A stretch of DNA of 64,000 nt, taken from Acrasis kona. Lineage: Eukaryota; Heterolobosea; Eutetramitea; Acrasida; Acrasidae. Below the pieces are notes generated by a model. It was not told where the DNA came from and ran no database searches. It saw only the letters and a program-made list of their open reading frames with translations. A program made the position numbers and the translations under genes. Below, one piece after another: positions 39,365 through 50,089 of the stretch. The stretch spans positions 1 through 64,000 of the forward strand of contig JAOPGA020001346.1 in NCBI GenBank assembly GCA_026419775.2. The letters are read 5' to 3'. Each line of letters begins with the position of its first letter. The first letter of the stretch is position 1.

Positions 39365-40072
39365 AAATCATGTGAAGAGAAATAAATTCGGCAATGACGT
39401 GATATGTTGGTTTTGTTGTATTTCCACATACACCTAGAATTGAGGGTTGATAAGAAGCAAAGCGATGGCTTATTGATAGAATGGTATCAGAGGGAATCAA
39501 CTTGAACACTAATGTATTGTAATAAAATATTGTTTATATGTCATTATACTTTGTTGTAGCGACTTTTGCTACCCCCGTGATTCGCTACATTGTACCAATC
39601 TACCAAGCACAGCATTCATTATTGAAAACATGATCATTCCAAAGAGCCAACAAATGCCATAACACTTCAGCTATGAAGAGCAATATGATTATGTAGACAG
39701 AACAAAAAAGACTGGTGTGGCACCGTACAGGATCTGTGACACAACAGTCGCAATTTTTGGCTTTTTACTTTTTTTAAATTCGTCTTATCTATATTTGCAG
39801 TTATGATCCTGGAAAACTTCACATTGATATTCTTATACGTATACAATTACATTCCACAATCCATATTGTGGTGAAAGTTCGAATTAAGTACTTGTGTAAC
39901 CAAAATATATATACTTTATCATTTATCATACAAATTACTATTATCTATACGACTATTATTTTATTTCATTACACAAAAACCACTTCTAGTTTAAATGTTT
40001 GCTCATCAAAGATTTTCAATTTAAATAATTCTTCATGTTACAATCAACTCAATCGATCAGATCAATTATAAA
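39365..40072. other. intergenic with one stem-loop
   Basis: About 700 bp, AT-rich. Short frames are not convincing. An 8 bp inverted repeat, tgtagcga (39555-39562) with tcgctaca (39582-39589), encloses a 19 nt loop rich in C. It could be an RNA hairpin. The right part holds the promoter of the carboxypeptidase. Confidence 0.4.
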
Positions 40073-41440
40073 ATGAAAATGAGAAGTGTACTCCTGCTAT
40101 CGCTGGTCGCGTTGTGTTTAGCACAGAACGATCACTTCATAACTAACCTCCCAGGATTATCGGGAAAGACCAACTTTAATCAATACGCAGGTTACATTCA
40201 AAGTAATTCCACACACGGCAGAAATTTGTTCTATTGGTTTGTCGAGAGTCAATCAAACCCAAAGAACGACCCAGTCGTGCTGTGGATGAATGGTGGTCCA
40301 GGTTGTAGTTCTCTTGATGGGTTACTCACCGAGCATGGTCCGTTTGACGTCAATCCTGACGGAAGCACATTAAAAATAAACCAGTATTCCTGGAATAAAG
40401 TTGCAAATGTTATATACTTGGAGTCACCTGCTTCAGTTGGATTTTCCTATTCAACAGAAACAGACCAGACTTTCAATGATGACAAAACTGCAGATGATGT
40501 GTATCACTTTTTGATTAGCTTCTTCAAAAAGTATCCACAATTTGCAAAGAACCCATTCTACGTTTCTGGAGAGAGCTACGCCGGACATTACGTCCCGGTG
40601 AGCACCAATGCAATCTTTGAAGGAAACAAAAGAGGGGACAATCCGCCCATCAACCTCAAGGGCTTTTTGGTGGGAAACGGAGTGACAGATCAAGAATCTG
40701 ATCAAAATTCCGTTCCAACATTTATTTACCAGCATGCGTTGGCATCGCAACAAAGCTATGAACAAGCATTGAAAGCATGCAAAGGAGATTTTTATAATAA
40801 TAAAAGAGATATGGCCTGTGGGGCCGCCATCTCACGATTGAGGGGCGGTGTGGGTCCTGTTAACATTTATGGCATTTATTCTCCTTGTATTAACAGTTTT
40901 AACAATAAAAAAAATCAAATGTGTAACGGAGCAAGTGATCCTCTCACTCCGTGGTACATCCCAGCAGGATGTAATTTATCTCCACCATGTATCAACTCCA
41001 CAGCTCTTATTACCTATCTTAATAGACAGGATGTGAAGAGTGCCATTCATGTCCGTAAAGACATTAGTTGGGACATTTGTAGCGGTTATGTTAACTCGCG
41101 TTACAACTGGACTTATGAGTCAATGCTTCCATTCTACTCTAAATTGTTGTCGGCAGGTATTCGTGCCATTGTTTACTCTGGAGATACTGATCTTGCAGTG
41201 AACATGTTGGGTAGTGAATACTCTGTGACAAAATTGGTGAATCAAATGTCTGCAAAAATCAAACGGGAATGGGGTTATTGGTCGGTATCTGGTAGCAATC
41301 AAGTGGCTGGATATGTTAAGCAATGGGACAATGGACTTAGTTTCTTGACAGTAAAGGGTGCTGGACATATGGTACCAACAGATAAACCGGAGGAGTCATT
41401 GTATTTCTTCACTAAATTCTTGAGAGAACAAGATTATTAA
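40073..41440 (+). CDS. serine carboxypeptidase (peptidase family S10)
   Basis: Secreted or lysosomal peptidase that removes C-terminal residues. Single exon, 455 residues. A signal peptide (MKMRSVLLLSLVALCLAQ) is followed by LVVLWMNGGPGCSSLDGLL-type substrate motifs (VVLWMNGGPGCSSLDG) and ESPASVGFSYS. The catalytic triad is visible: Ser in VSGESYAGHYVP, Asp in YSGDTDLAVN, His in GAGHMVPTDKP. Several NxS/T sites and paired Cys (near 255-305) fit a glycosylated luminal enzyme. Length is typical of the family. Confidence 0.96.
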   Translation: MKMRSVLLLSLVALCLAQNDHFITNLPGLSGKTNFNQYAGYIQSNSTHGRNLFYWFVESQSNPKNDPVVLWMNGGPGCSSLDGLLTEHGPFDVNPDGSTLKINQYSWNKVANVIYLESPASVGFSYSTETDQTFNDDKTADDVYHFLISFFKKYPQFAKNPFYVSGESYAGHYVPVSTNAIFEGNKRGDNPPINLKGFLVGNGVTDQESDQNSVPTFIYQHALASQQSYEQALKACKGDFYNNKRDMACGAAISRLRGGVGPVNIYGIYSPCINSFNNKKNQMCNGASDPLTPWYIPAGCNLSPPCINSTALITYLNRQDVKSAIHVRKDISWDICSGYVNSRYNWTYESMLPFYSKLLSAGIRAIVYSGDTDLAVNMLGSEYSVTKLVNQMSAKIKREWGYWSVSGSNQVAGYVKQWDNGLSFLTVKGAGHMVPTDKPEESLYFFTKFLREQDY

Positions 41441-41591
41441 AAATATGTTTTATTGCATAATGTTTTGTGAGGAGAATAGTCTATTATTTATTCAGGTCCA
41501 TTCATTCTCGACACTACTTTTAGTGTGGTTGTATCCATCAACCAGCAAAAAATTTTGATTGAGCCTTACAAAGAACACACAACGAACAAAG

Positions 41592-42206
41592 ATGATGTTG
41601 GTCTATCTTTTGTTTGCAATCTTCAACTTACCTTTGTCGCTCGTGCTGCTGATCAAACCATCCGCAATAGCACAAACATTTTTCGTTGTTACACTGTATG
41701 AAAATTCACACTTAATTATGATAATCTACGACGTACTTCGTATTTTAGGAGCATATATGCTTTTTCAATCAATTCTACCCATACTCCTCATCACCATTCA
41801 CGACAAAAGAGCCCGTAATGTATTCAACTTTGCAATGGCCATTAATGGATTGGTTCTGTCAGTGACCTCTGTTGTTTTCATAATGAATTCAGGTGATCAT
41901 AGGTGGTGTCCCAATACTAAAATGGGATTTTGCGTATACTCATTTTCAACATTCTTAGCATTCACCACGTTGTGGATAGTCGGAAACAAGGTCGAAAGGA
42001 CAAAATTAGAGCCAATAAGGACTCAATCACCTATTATCCCCCCACCACGCACTTTGACCCCAACAGTTGCCTCATCTCCTTCTCAATTTGTTGACAATTC
42101 ACAGACTTTGACATACAGAAGAGGAAACAGCACTCCAAACTACGAAGGTGACGGATCTCCAAAACTGTTGACTTACCAGGGAGGTAGCCCAAGAATGAGC
42201 TATTAA
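41592..42206 (+). CDS. four-TM hypothetical membrane protein
   Basis: Single exon, 204 residues from the ATG at 41592. Four hydrophobic segments (about 2-22, 42-68, 75-102 and 110-133) are followed by a cytosolic tail that is Pro/Ser/Thr-rich with Tyr-containing repeats (LTYRRGNSTP, LLTYQGGSPR). The layout is tetraspan-like, but the Cys motifs of tetraspanins are missing. Function unknown. AATAAA overlaps the stop. Confidence 0.65.
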   Translation: MMLVYLLFAIFNLPLSLVLLIKPSAIAQTFFVVTLYENSHLIMIIYDVLRILGAYMLFQSILPILLITIHDKRARNVFNFAMAINGLVLSVTSVVFIMNSGDHRWCPNTKMGFCVYSFSTFLAFTTLWIVGNKVERTKLEPIRTQSPIIPPPRTLTPTVASSPSQFVDNSQTLTYRRGNSTPNYEGDGSPKLLTYQGGSPRMSY

Positions 42207-42883
42207 ATAAATGTAATTAATATTTATTATGTATTTGTTAATAACAATCTTGTTACCTTAAAAACGATGGATAACTCGATTCGGCCATCTTAAATGCCTA
42301 CTATAGAACAGTTCTACAAACAAGTTGTTTCTTACTCCATTATGATCACGATATAAATCTTGCCACTGAAATTCTCAAGACTGTATTAACACATTAGCGT
42401 ATACGAGGAGATATTGAGCAATTGTAATGATGCAAGCTGTTCACCCATGAAACACTTTGAGCAGGTACGATGCACCTGCAGAAATGTATACTGAAGATGA
42501 TGACCAGGATGATTATGAGCGTTTTGCTGAAAACACTTGGGTCGAGGATGCAGAGAGTATTGTTCTAAAACTGTAAAAGCATACCGACATGTATTTGTGC
42601 TTAGAATTGTACTCAAATTCTGCGCGGCATTCCAGACATCTAAATGCATTTATCTTCTCGCCGTGCGGTGACGCTAGGAAATCATCTCAGTTCTTCTTTT
42701 TTGATTATATTTTTATGTGCAAAGCTTTTTCAATGGTGTTTGTTTCTCAGAAGATTTAGAGGGTACGTCAGTAATATATATTAGTATTAATATATACTAA
42801 AAGTGCTTGCGCTCATTTTATTTCATTCTACAACCCAAAAGGACGTACTTTTTTGTAAAAGATATTTACCCCATTTAGTAAAG
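42207..42883. other. intergenic with a coding-like relic
   Basis: About 680 bp. On the plus strand 42460-42570 reads as a plausible acidic protein tail (EMYTEDDDQDDYERFAENTW) and ends in a stop, but it has a stop just upstream and no start. It looks like a remnant of a gene. The minus-strand frame over the same bases has no support. The last part holds the promoter of the BAR gene. Confidence 0.35.
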
Positions 42884-43808
42884 ATGTTCGACAGATTAGT
42901 TCTTCGTAAGTTGGAAGAGTCTAAAATTATAATATATTTTTAATTCAGAAATGTTGAAGAATGCAAAGAGAGGATTGCTGAGAGGATCTCAGTCTATAAA
43001 GAGGAAAATCGGTAAATCGGAAAGAATTGCAGATGCAGAGTACGATGCAGTCAAAGGAGAGAGCGAACGGTTGGAAAATTGTTTAGCAACCATGAACATG
43101 CACTTGGCATTATTAGATGAATGCTTCACCAACCTTTCAAAAACAATGTCGAACGTACGTCAAGATATAGATGCGTATCAAAGCCTATTAAATGAGGTCA
43201 AAGCACGCGACATCATACCGCATCAAACCGTTCGCTACGACAACAACATGCTACGACAATTACACGCACTACAAGCACAACTGGATGCAATGGTAATTGC
43301 CCCAACAACAACTCTACTCCGAAATACATTAATCGAGCCGATAAAGAGCGACCTCGAGAACGTCAGACAAATCCATCCCATGCACTCGCAGTACCAAAAA
43401 TCAGAGCTCGAGTTCGATTATTACCGAGAGAAAGTGGCACAATTCGATCCAGAAAAGAACAAGAAGCCAGACGCCCTGCCCATGCTACAGCGCAAGATGG
43501 ACCAGAAGCAACAAAAACTAAAACAAATAAGCGACAGTAACAAGGGGTTTATGGTACAGACCCTCATCAGTTCGCATCGCTCTTTTGATGCGCTGACGAA
43601 TGCGATGGTGGAGATGGTATGCCAACTCGCGACCAACATTTGTGCCGTCACGCAACCCAAACCCATCAGAAATGATTATGAACCCTACCCACGGTTAGAA
43701 CAGAGCACTTCCTCGGTCTCTTATTCAAGCGATGTGAACGTAGGGGTACTTGACGAGCCGAAAGAAGATTTAACAGTTGTAAAGCTTAAAGTAAATTATT
43801 CTCAATAA
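42884..43808 (+). CDS. BAR-domain protein (amphiphysin/Rvs161-like)
   Basis: Binds and bends membranes in endocytosis or cortical actin work. Two exons (42884-42905 and 42949-43808), with a 43 nt intron, give 293 residues. The helical BAR fold spans about 15-245, with an N-terminal amphipathic, basic stretch (MLKNAKRGLLRGSQSIKRK) typical of N-BAR proteins. YDAVKGESERLENCLATM and LEFDYYREKVAQFDPEKNKK mark the fold. No SH3 domain follows; the tail (about 250-293) is short and acidic. The convergent ERH gene ends 4 bp after it. Confidence 0.85.
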
Positions 43809-43811
43809 ATT

Positions 43812-44183
43812 TTAATTTGACGCGGACACCTGCCTCTTCAAGTGCTCAAACAAACGTCTCTTTACCCATTCCTTGTCCTTTGGTGAATATTGATAAGTAT
43901 CGGCGTCGTATACCAGGGCTGTGATGTCCCCGAGGCTGTCTACCCAGGAATATAGATCGTTCACACTATAAGTAATGTTCTTTTGATTCGAGTTTTGCTT
44001 TAGTTTGGCCTCGAAGAGTTGGCAAATACCATCCATTGATGCTGAGATGTTTGGGTAATCAAAGTAGGTGCGCGACCTTACGTTGTTCAATTGGTATAAT
44101 ATGATGGTGTGCTTTTCCTAGAAAAAAACTATTAGCCAGCTTGTAAAAATGTGATTACTAACCGGTGCTGATCCTCTTGACAT
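43812..44183 (-). CDS. ERH: enhancer of rudimentary homolog (ERH)
   Basis: Small conserved nuclear protein, linked in other eukaryotes to mRNA splicing and decay complexes. Two exons (44183-44163, 44117-43812) with a 45 nt intron give 108 residues, matching the usual 104. Signature parts are HTIILYQ near the start, RTYFDYPNISASMDGICQLF, ITYSVNDLYSWVDSLGDI and LVYDADTYQYSPKDKEWVK. Without the 21 nt first exon the protein would lack the N-terminal beta strand. Confidence 0.95.
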
Positions 44184-44385
44184 GATCTTTTTCTGTTTGT
44201 GCTTAGGTTGAGTCACAAAATTCGTTGAATAGATTTAGCGCCAAGGTTGATTTCTCAAACAGCGGCAACAAATAGTCATTCTAGATCAGAAGAATAAAAA
44301 CATGATTAAACACATTGATGTTATTTAATCGCTTTGCCTGATGTTTTACAATTGTTTTGTGTTAATCTCGTTAAGGAAATGATCA

Positions 44386-45234
44386 ATGTCAAAACTCAGC
44401 GGGCAGTGGGTGGTGTTGAATGTTGGGGGTATCATACATCACACAACAAGGGATACTTTGACCACATATTGCCAAAATGAACCTCACATGCTCTCTACAA
44501 TGTTCTCGGACGATACATTACCACTTTGTGTTGATGAGAAGCAAAGGGTGTTAATCGACAGAAATGGAAAGATATTTTCTTATATATTGGACTTTTTAAG
44601 ATGTGGGGGCGATTTGAAACTATGTTCTTTTCCAGTTCACAGAGAAGATTTGATGCACAGTATTTTGTTGGAGGCAGATTATTTTCAAATGCAGGCTGTG
44701 ACAAATTTCTTTCGCGGGCCGGTCCCCGAGCCGAAATTCTTCTGTACAACAAGCAAAATCACATCAACAGAACTTGAGGGTGAGGGTTGGGCAGTCGTTA
44801 GTCGTCCTCTCATTACAAATCCAGGTGTATTCAATAGACATGTCCGAGGGTACAACGCTGTGGAAATAATGGCGACAGGGAGTCAATACAAACAGGAGAT
44901 AGTTGGAAGACAAATGGGCATTGCCATTGCTAATCAATCGAGTCTTTTGAATTTTACATCCAAAACTGTAACCAAGGACGAATTAAAATTTCTGTACAAA
45001 GTCAACGCATTTGACGTAGAGGCGATGATGAATGGTTACAAAAGACAATACAAAAAGATGAGCATGTTTTATGATGCCGTGAGTGAGGAAATTTGGGTGA
45101 GCGATCAGGGAGAGCAAATACTTTTTCATGGAGATATCCGTCTGGATCCAAAAGAGGAGTGGCACTTTGTTGTTTTTAATAATGCCACAGATATAAATGT
45201 AAGACTGAGAGCATCAAGTTTCAGAAAAGCATAA
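44386..45234 (+). CDS. KCTD-type BTB (T1) domain protein
   Basis: Single exon, 282 residues. The potassium-channel tetramerisation-type BTB fold lies at about 8-105 (VVLNVGGIIHHTTRDTLTTY, LIDRNGKIFSYILDFLRCG). The C-terminal part (about 120-282) has no named domain but is probably beta-rich. KCTD proteins usually form pentamers and act as cullin-3 adaptors. There are no membrane segments, so it is not a channel. AATAAA overlaps the stop. Confidence 0.85.
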   Translation: MSKLSGQWVVLNVGGIIHHTTRDTLTTYCQNEPHMLSTMFSDDTLPLCVDEKQRVLIDRNGKIFSYILDFLRCGGDLKLCSFPVHREDLMHSILLEADYFQMQAVTNFFRGPVPEPKFFCTTSKITSTELEGEGWAVVSRPLITNPGVFNRHVRGYNAVEIMATGSQYKQEIVGRQMGIAIANQSSLLNFTSKTVTKDELKFLYKVNAFDVEAMMNGYKRQYKKMSMFYDAVSEEIWVSDQGEQILFHGDIRLDPKEEWHFVVFNNATDINVRLRASSFRKA

Positions 45235-45322
45235 ATAAAAACAAAGATTCTATTGTAAACTTTTTTGAACTGCAATGATTCAGGGATAATGAAACACTTG
45301 GTAATGATGGGTAGATAAATAT

Positions 45323-45893
45323 TTAACTTTGTTTATTTTTGGAGAACAACAATGCTGAAGTAACTCCTACAACTATACAGAACAAAGTGGCAGGCCAATA
45401 TCCGTACAAGAAGAATGCGTACCGCTTATATAAGGTCTCCTCGATCAGATTGCACTCTGAATGCCACACTAACACGGAGATTGTTACAGCAATCGCTATT
45501 GGGCCTAGTACTACCAATCCTCTCAAAAAAGTAAGCACATTGGAGGTTGAGCCACTGTAGTTTGCTATTTCAAAGCAACAGAAGAAGAGTGTTCCAAGGT
45601 TTATTAATGCTAGTGAAGCTTCTACCACTCCCAATGCTAATCCTAATGAGTTTAGAGTCTTTGCTCTACAGAACTCAGTATCCATTAAGGGGTCGTCAAA
45701 TGCTCTGTATCTTTGGTTCGCTGCATAGATGAATATAGCATAAGCACCTAGCACACATGATACGAGAGCAGTGGTTAGGGAAAATAGGAATCCGAATCTA
45801 AATAATTGTTAGATACTATGAACATTATATGTACCCAAGACAGATCTTCGATGTAGCTGTCCTCTCTGTAAAATACTTCTTCTGAGTGTTCAT
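45323..45893 (-). CDS. four-TM hypothetical membrane protein
   Basis: Two exons (45893-45835, 45797-45323) with a 37 nt intron give 177 residues. Hydrophobic segments lie at about 18-45, 68-92, 108-128 and 148-170. Family unknown; the pattern of four segments with a short loop holding Cys (FCRAKTLNSLG and HSECNLIEE) is tetraspan-like. The first exon is supported by the join giving ICLGFGFLFSLTTALVSC without break. Confidence 0.65.
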
Positions 45894-46229
45894 GATTTGG
45901 TTTGTTGAAATATGATTCTTTATTTGGTTATCGTGCAGACCAAAAATACTTCATTACAAAAATTGATTGATCAACCGGTTTACTTGATCTTCTTTCGCTA
46001 TCTTATTACATCTTGCATCGTTATACTTTATAACTATAATTTATTATGTGTACAAGCTTTATAGGTGAATACAATGCAACCTATGATGTATAGTAGCATC
46101 ATCATGATGATAAGGTAGAAGCTCTGTTTTCATGTATATTTAACATGTCGAGATACATAAATTCATTCTAGCGAAAACCTGTTCCTTGTTCCTAATTGAT
46201 ATTAAATTGTAATAGTCAATCTATACAAG
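45894..46229. other. intergenic
   Basis: About 340 bp of AT-rich sequence between divergent genes. I see no coding frame, RNA gene or clear repeat. It should hold both promoters. Confidence 0.5.
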
Positions 46230-47580
46230 ATGCAAAGACTGTTAGGCTGTGGAAGCAATAAATACCGTCAGATCGGACAGAGAGAGCCGTACAATGGTAT
46301 AGCTGAAATTAACATTGATTTTATAAAAGGGCAGACGATCAAGAAGGTGATCTGTTCAATGTACAGGACATTCATTCTCACAAGTTCTTTTTTAACGCCC
46401 TGATTACTCAGTATTAGATAGATACCAACAGGATTTATGCATCTAGTATGCAGGGCTTTTGTGAAGTTTATATAGAAGACGAAGTTAACATCCAAACAAT
46501 CGTATGCGGGTCCAAGCACTATGTTGTTTTGACAGGTAGTTCTATCATATAAATAAATATAACGTGTAGATAGAGGTAAGGCGTATAGCTCTGGCAAGAA
46601 TTATAGTGGGCAGTTAATGCTCGGGCATAACGATGAAGTACTTCCAGGTGAATTTCATCCAATTCTCTTGTTCTATCCAAATAAAATTGTTCAAATCGAT
46701 TGTGGCGAAAGTCACACGATGATTGTTTCTGCTGAACGACGCTTGTTTTGTTGTGGTTCTAATCAAAATGGTCAATTAGGAACAAACAGTAGGGTAGATG
46801 TGTGGGTTCCCACCGCTGTTCCATTCAAAAAATCCATTGTACAAGTTAGCTGTGGAGCTCACCACACCATAATTTTAACAAGTAAAGCACAACTCGAGTA
46901 GTCTCCTAATTTTCTTACAGGTGATTTTGAGGTGTACTCCACTGGGTACAATCGGTTTGGACAATTAGGTCTTGGTCACAGCAATACATCAAGAACCTTT
47001 GAAAGAATTAATTGTTTGTCTGATTTAAGTAAAACGAAAAACCGAATAGGTCGCGTCTTGTGTGGTCATGCTCATAGTTTGTTTATTGTTCCTGATGGTT
47101 CTACCATTTATGTTTGTGGGCAAAATAACGGGAGTTATGGCTTAGGCTACCTCAACAACTTGTCTATACCTCAAAAGATCTGCCTTCATAATACAATAGG
47201 CCGTTCTATTAAACTTGTACCGAATAGTCTGTTCTTCTCTACTACCGTGGTCTCTGATGATAATCGTATCTATACTACTGGGTAAGTAACTACTCGAACA
47301 AACTGTTTCAAATCAATGTTAAGACGCGATCTATATCATGAAAACGAGAGGATTAGGATGCTGACAAGAATCACTGAGTTTACTGTGATGGAAAGTGACT
47401 TGTTGTTACATCAAAATATTGTTCAGATAGCAACAGGGTCCGATCACGCCGTGATATTAATCAGTAAGTATTTACCATTAATCTGAGATCTCACTATCAC
47501 AAGAGTCTTTGTTTGAGCCCAAAATAAAAAAATTGACCCATCATTGTAGCTTCTCAGACGTATTTATTACTACTAAATAA
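46230..47580 (+). CDS. RCC1-repeat protein
   Basis: Six exons (46230-46383, 46422-46535, 46576-46881, 46921-47281, 47324-47463, 47504-47580) with introns of 38-42 nt give 383 residues. RCC1-type propeller repeats are clear: CGSNKYRQIGQ, CGESHTMIVSAERRLFCCGS with NQNGQLGTNS, CGAHHTIIL, YSTGYNRFGQLGLGHSN, CGHAHSLFIV. It is probably a seven-bladed propeller that binds a small GTPase or other partner. No second domain is visible, so it could be an exchange-factor-like or adaptor protein. The many introns are supported by phase at each join. Confidence 0.85.
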
Positions 47581-47673
47581 AATTATGAATACTAAACTCA
47601 TTTATTCTTGTTTTATTCTCATTAAGTTTGTTGTAATGCCCCCGGCGCCAACTTTTGTTGCTTATGACACATA

Positions 47674-48940
47674 ATGACATCACCTGGAAGAATTCATCTT
47701 GGAAGAGCCCACCTCAGTATACGCCTCCCTCACAAAGCGGATGACACAATATCAGTTGGCTCCCCGTCAAAAAAAGTTTCCTCGCCAGTAGGAATGTTGA
47801 TTAGAGGATCAGTTTCAAAGTCACACTCCCCAAAAACACATGATACCTCAACGCCTCTTGAAATTTCTTCGAGACCCTCCACTCCACTAAAACACAGCTC
47901 ACCTTCCGGAAAATTGATGACAGGATCTGCTCAGAAAGCGTTCGAACAAGTTTTGGAGCCAAACGAAGAGGTTGAAAAGAAGCACAATGTAGCCCTTAGC
48001 CCTGTTAAATACCAAAAGCCAATTCGACATTTATTCAGACGGAGGATAGCAGATCTCATCTACAGCACTTTTTTCTCTTGTTTCAATATTATCACACCAA
48101 GAATTCTTGAATTTTTAAGTGTAAACGACTTGATCTGTTTACATTGCTGCAACTCCAATTTGCACAGCTTATTCTCAATAAATTTGCCACAACCAAGATT
48201 TTTTTCGAACGCTGAAGATGCTCAGAGCTACATCAACAATTATGATCTATACCAAAACAACTACTCTATAGTTTGGCAACATAGATTGAAGCCTTTTTAT
48301 AGCTACAAAACTGCCAAAAGACGAGCAATGCTAGAGTGTTTTACAATAGATTCGGAATTAGAGTGCAGAGTGGAAGAATTGAAGCGGAGAGTTCATCATA
48401 TAGCTGATGAACAACAAAATATTCTGTCCATAACTTTGGCATTTGGATCAGATCAAGATCATTTGAAATTGTTTTTATTTTTATATCATGATAGTTTTAT
48501 TTTTAACCAACAAAACAACGAAGCACCACACACAAGTGGCTTATTAACAAAAGTAACACAAGTTCTAAATCAATTACTAACCCATTAAGCTTGTGAATTA
48601 TGATGTCATCAAACTCTTGACTGATAGAGACCTTGTGAATAAATTAATAGATATACAACAAAAAGCGGAACATATTCTACTTTCTCGTCAACCTTTAGTA
48701 AGTATGATTGATGACTATTATTAATTTTAGATGCTGAATTTGTTTTTGGATTGGGTGATTAATACGGCAAGGCTCTTTAAGACTCTTCGTGTGCTAAAAT
48801 TAGATGAGCGACTCATTTCATTACAGTCCATGACTTTTAATGTCCCAAACAAAAGATTTCTTAAAAACAAATCCCGGACAGAACCTAAAAAGCATCAGTG
48901 GGTGCAGAGATCTCTTATGCAACGAAACAATATTAAATAA
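47674..48940 (+). CDS. hypothetical protein with an F-box-like motif
   Basis: Three exons (47674-48552, 48590-48697, 48731-48940), introns of 37 and 33 nt, 398 residues. A Ser/Pro/Lys-rich N-terminal third (about 1-115, likely phosphorylated) precedes a motif near 150-180, ITPRILEFLSVNDLICLHCC, that looks like an F-box or similar short helical bundle. The rest is helical, with a basic tail. Function is not recognised. The stop codon at 48938-48940 is followed directly by the next gene's ATG. Confidence 0.7.
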
Positions 48941-50070
48941 ATGTTCTTCATCCCATTGCATCTGTTATTGCTTGGTTGTACAATTTGTTGTAAAAGTGAC
49001 TTGATGCCACTCAACTACTTTTTGTATGCCAACCCATTTTATAACTCAGTGCTTGCAACAGCATGTGTAGCATATTTAATACTTTTTTTCATATACTTAG
49101 TAACGGTAATCGTTAGGTCTCTGCGGGCCAAGAAGTACCTGATCAAAATGTCACATGTTATTACAGGTGTGATTGCCACTATCTGCTTACTAAAGTTCAT
49201 GGGTCTTACTTTGTTTGTATATCATTTGTTCACAGGGAGTGTTGGTAAAGAATTTGACATGATCCCAATTTTATTAACCGAATATGCACCCAAGTAATTT
49301 CAAGTACAAAAAATGCTAAATATTTAGGTGCTACTCGCCGTTTCTAATATACCTGTTAAATTGTGTTTTATTATTCTCAACGTAAGTTATTCTTCAGGAT
49401 CCCATTCAAACCTTTAGTTTGCAAGAGTGTGACCGTAAGGGCTTATTTGATGAGTGGGATGGGTTCCAATCCAACCGAACACTTTTATTTTCCATCATGG
49501 TTATCACTAACTGTGCTCTATATTTGGTTGGGCTCACTTCGTTTTCTCTTGACTCTATAGGGTTGTATAAAATGTTCCATCCACAAGCCACATTGGATCA
49601 AAATCAAACCATCCTCATTTCTCAATACTTTTGGAGAGCATATTTATGGCTTGCTACAGGAAAGTTCTTGAGTGTTTTCTTCACTACATGTTTCTTAATT
49701 ATTGATCTTTATTTGATTAATTACATCAAAGAACACATTTTATATGAAACCGGTCATTTAGAAGCAGCTGAAAAAGTAAATCATTGTGCTCAACTTTTCT
49801 AACCCTACGCAGTTGCTAAACTTGCACATTCTAGTTGGTTCAATTACATTAATCGTCAAACTCTTTAGTGGATACGGATATATGAACAACAGATTTATGG
49901 AACTTGTTTGGTTTGGAGATGTAATATTTTTAATCTTGTTCGTTTACATTTGGTTTGCAACGGGAGAGTTGGATCCACACTACGTAGAGGAACGTGAACG
50001 TCGTATGGTAGTCGACGAACAAGAAGAACTTCAAGAAGAAGAAGAACAGGCAACTGACTTTAAAGTATAA
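48941..50070 (+). CDS. seven-TM hypothetical membrane protein
   Basis: Four exons (48941-49293, 49328-49381, 49418-49775, 49813-50070), introns of 34, 36 and 37 nt, 340 residues. Seven hydrophobic segments are visible, starting with SVLATACVAYLILFFIYLV and ending with VIFLILFVYIWFATG. The C-terminal tail is very acidic (EEERERRMVVDEQEELQEEE-like). This resembles a seven-helix receptor or TMEM-type protein; no GPCR family motif is clear. The first ATG abuts the previous stop, so the true start may be a later Met, such as MPLNYFLYANP. Confidence 0.7.
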
Positions 50071-50089
50071 AATAGATTTTTATTTTCAA

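Noticed and set aside
39868-40071. Small ORF upstream of the carboxypeptidase
   Set aside because: AT-rich, starts with a non-ATG codon and looks like promoter or 5' UTR sequence.
42386-42649. Minus-strand ORF of 87 codons
   Set aside because: The opposite strand has the more coding-like signal (an acidic tail), and the frame has no recognisable features.
46268-46597. Minus-strand ORF across the RCC1 gene
   Set aside because: Antisense to exons and introns of a well supported spliced gene.
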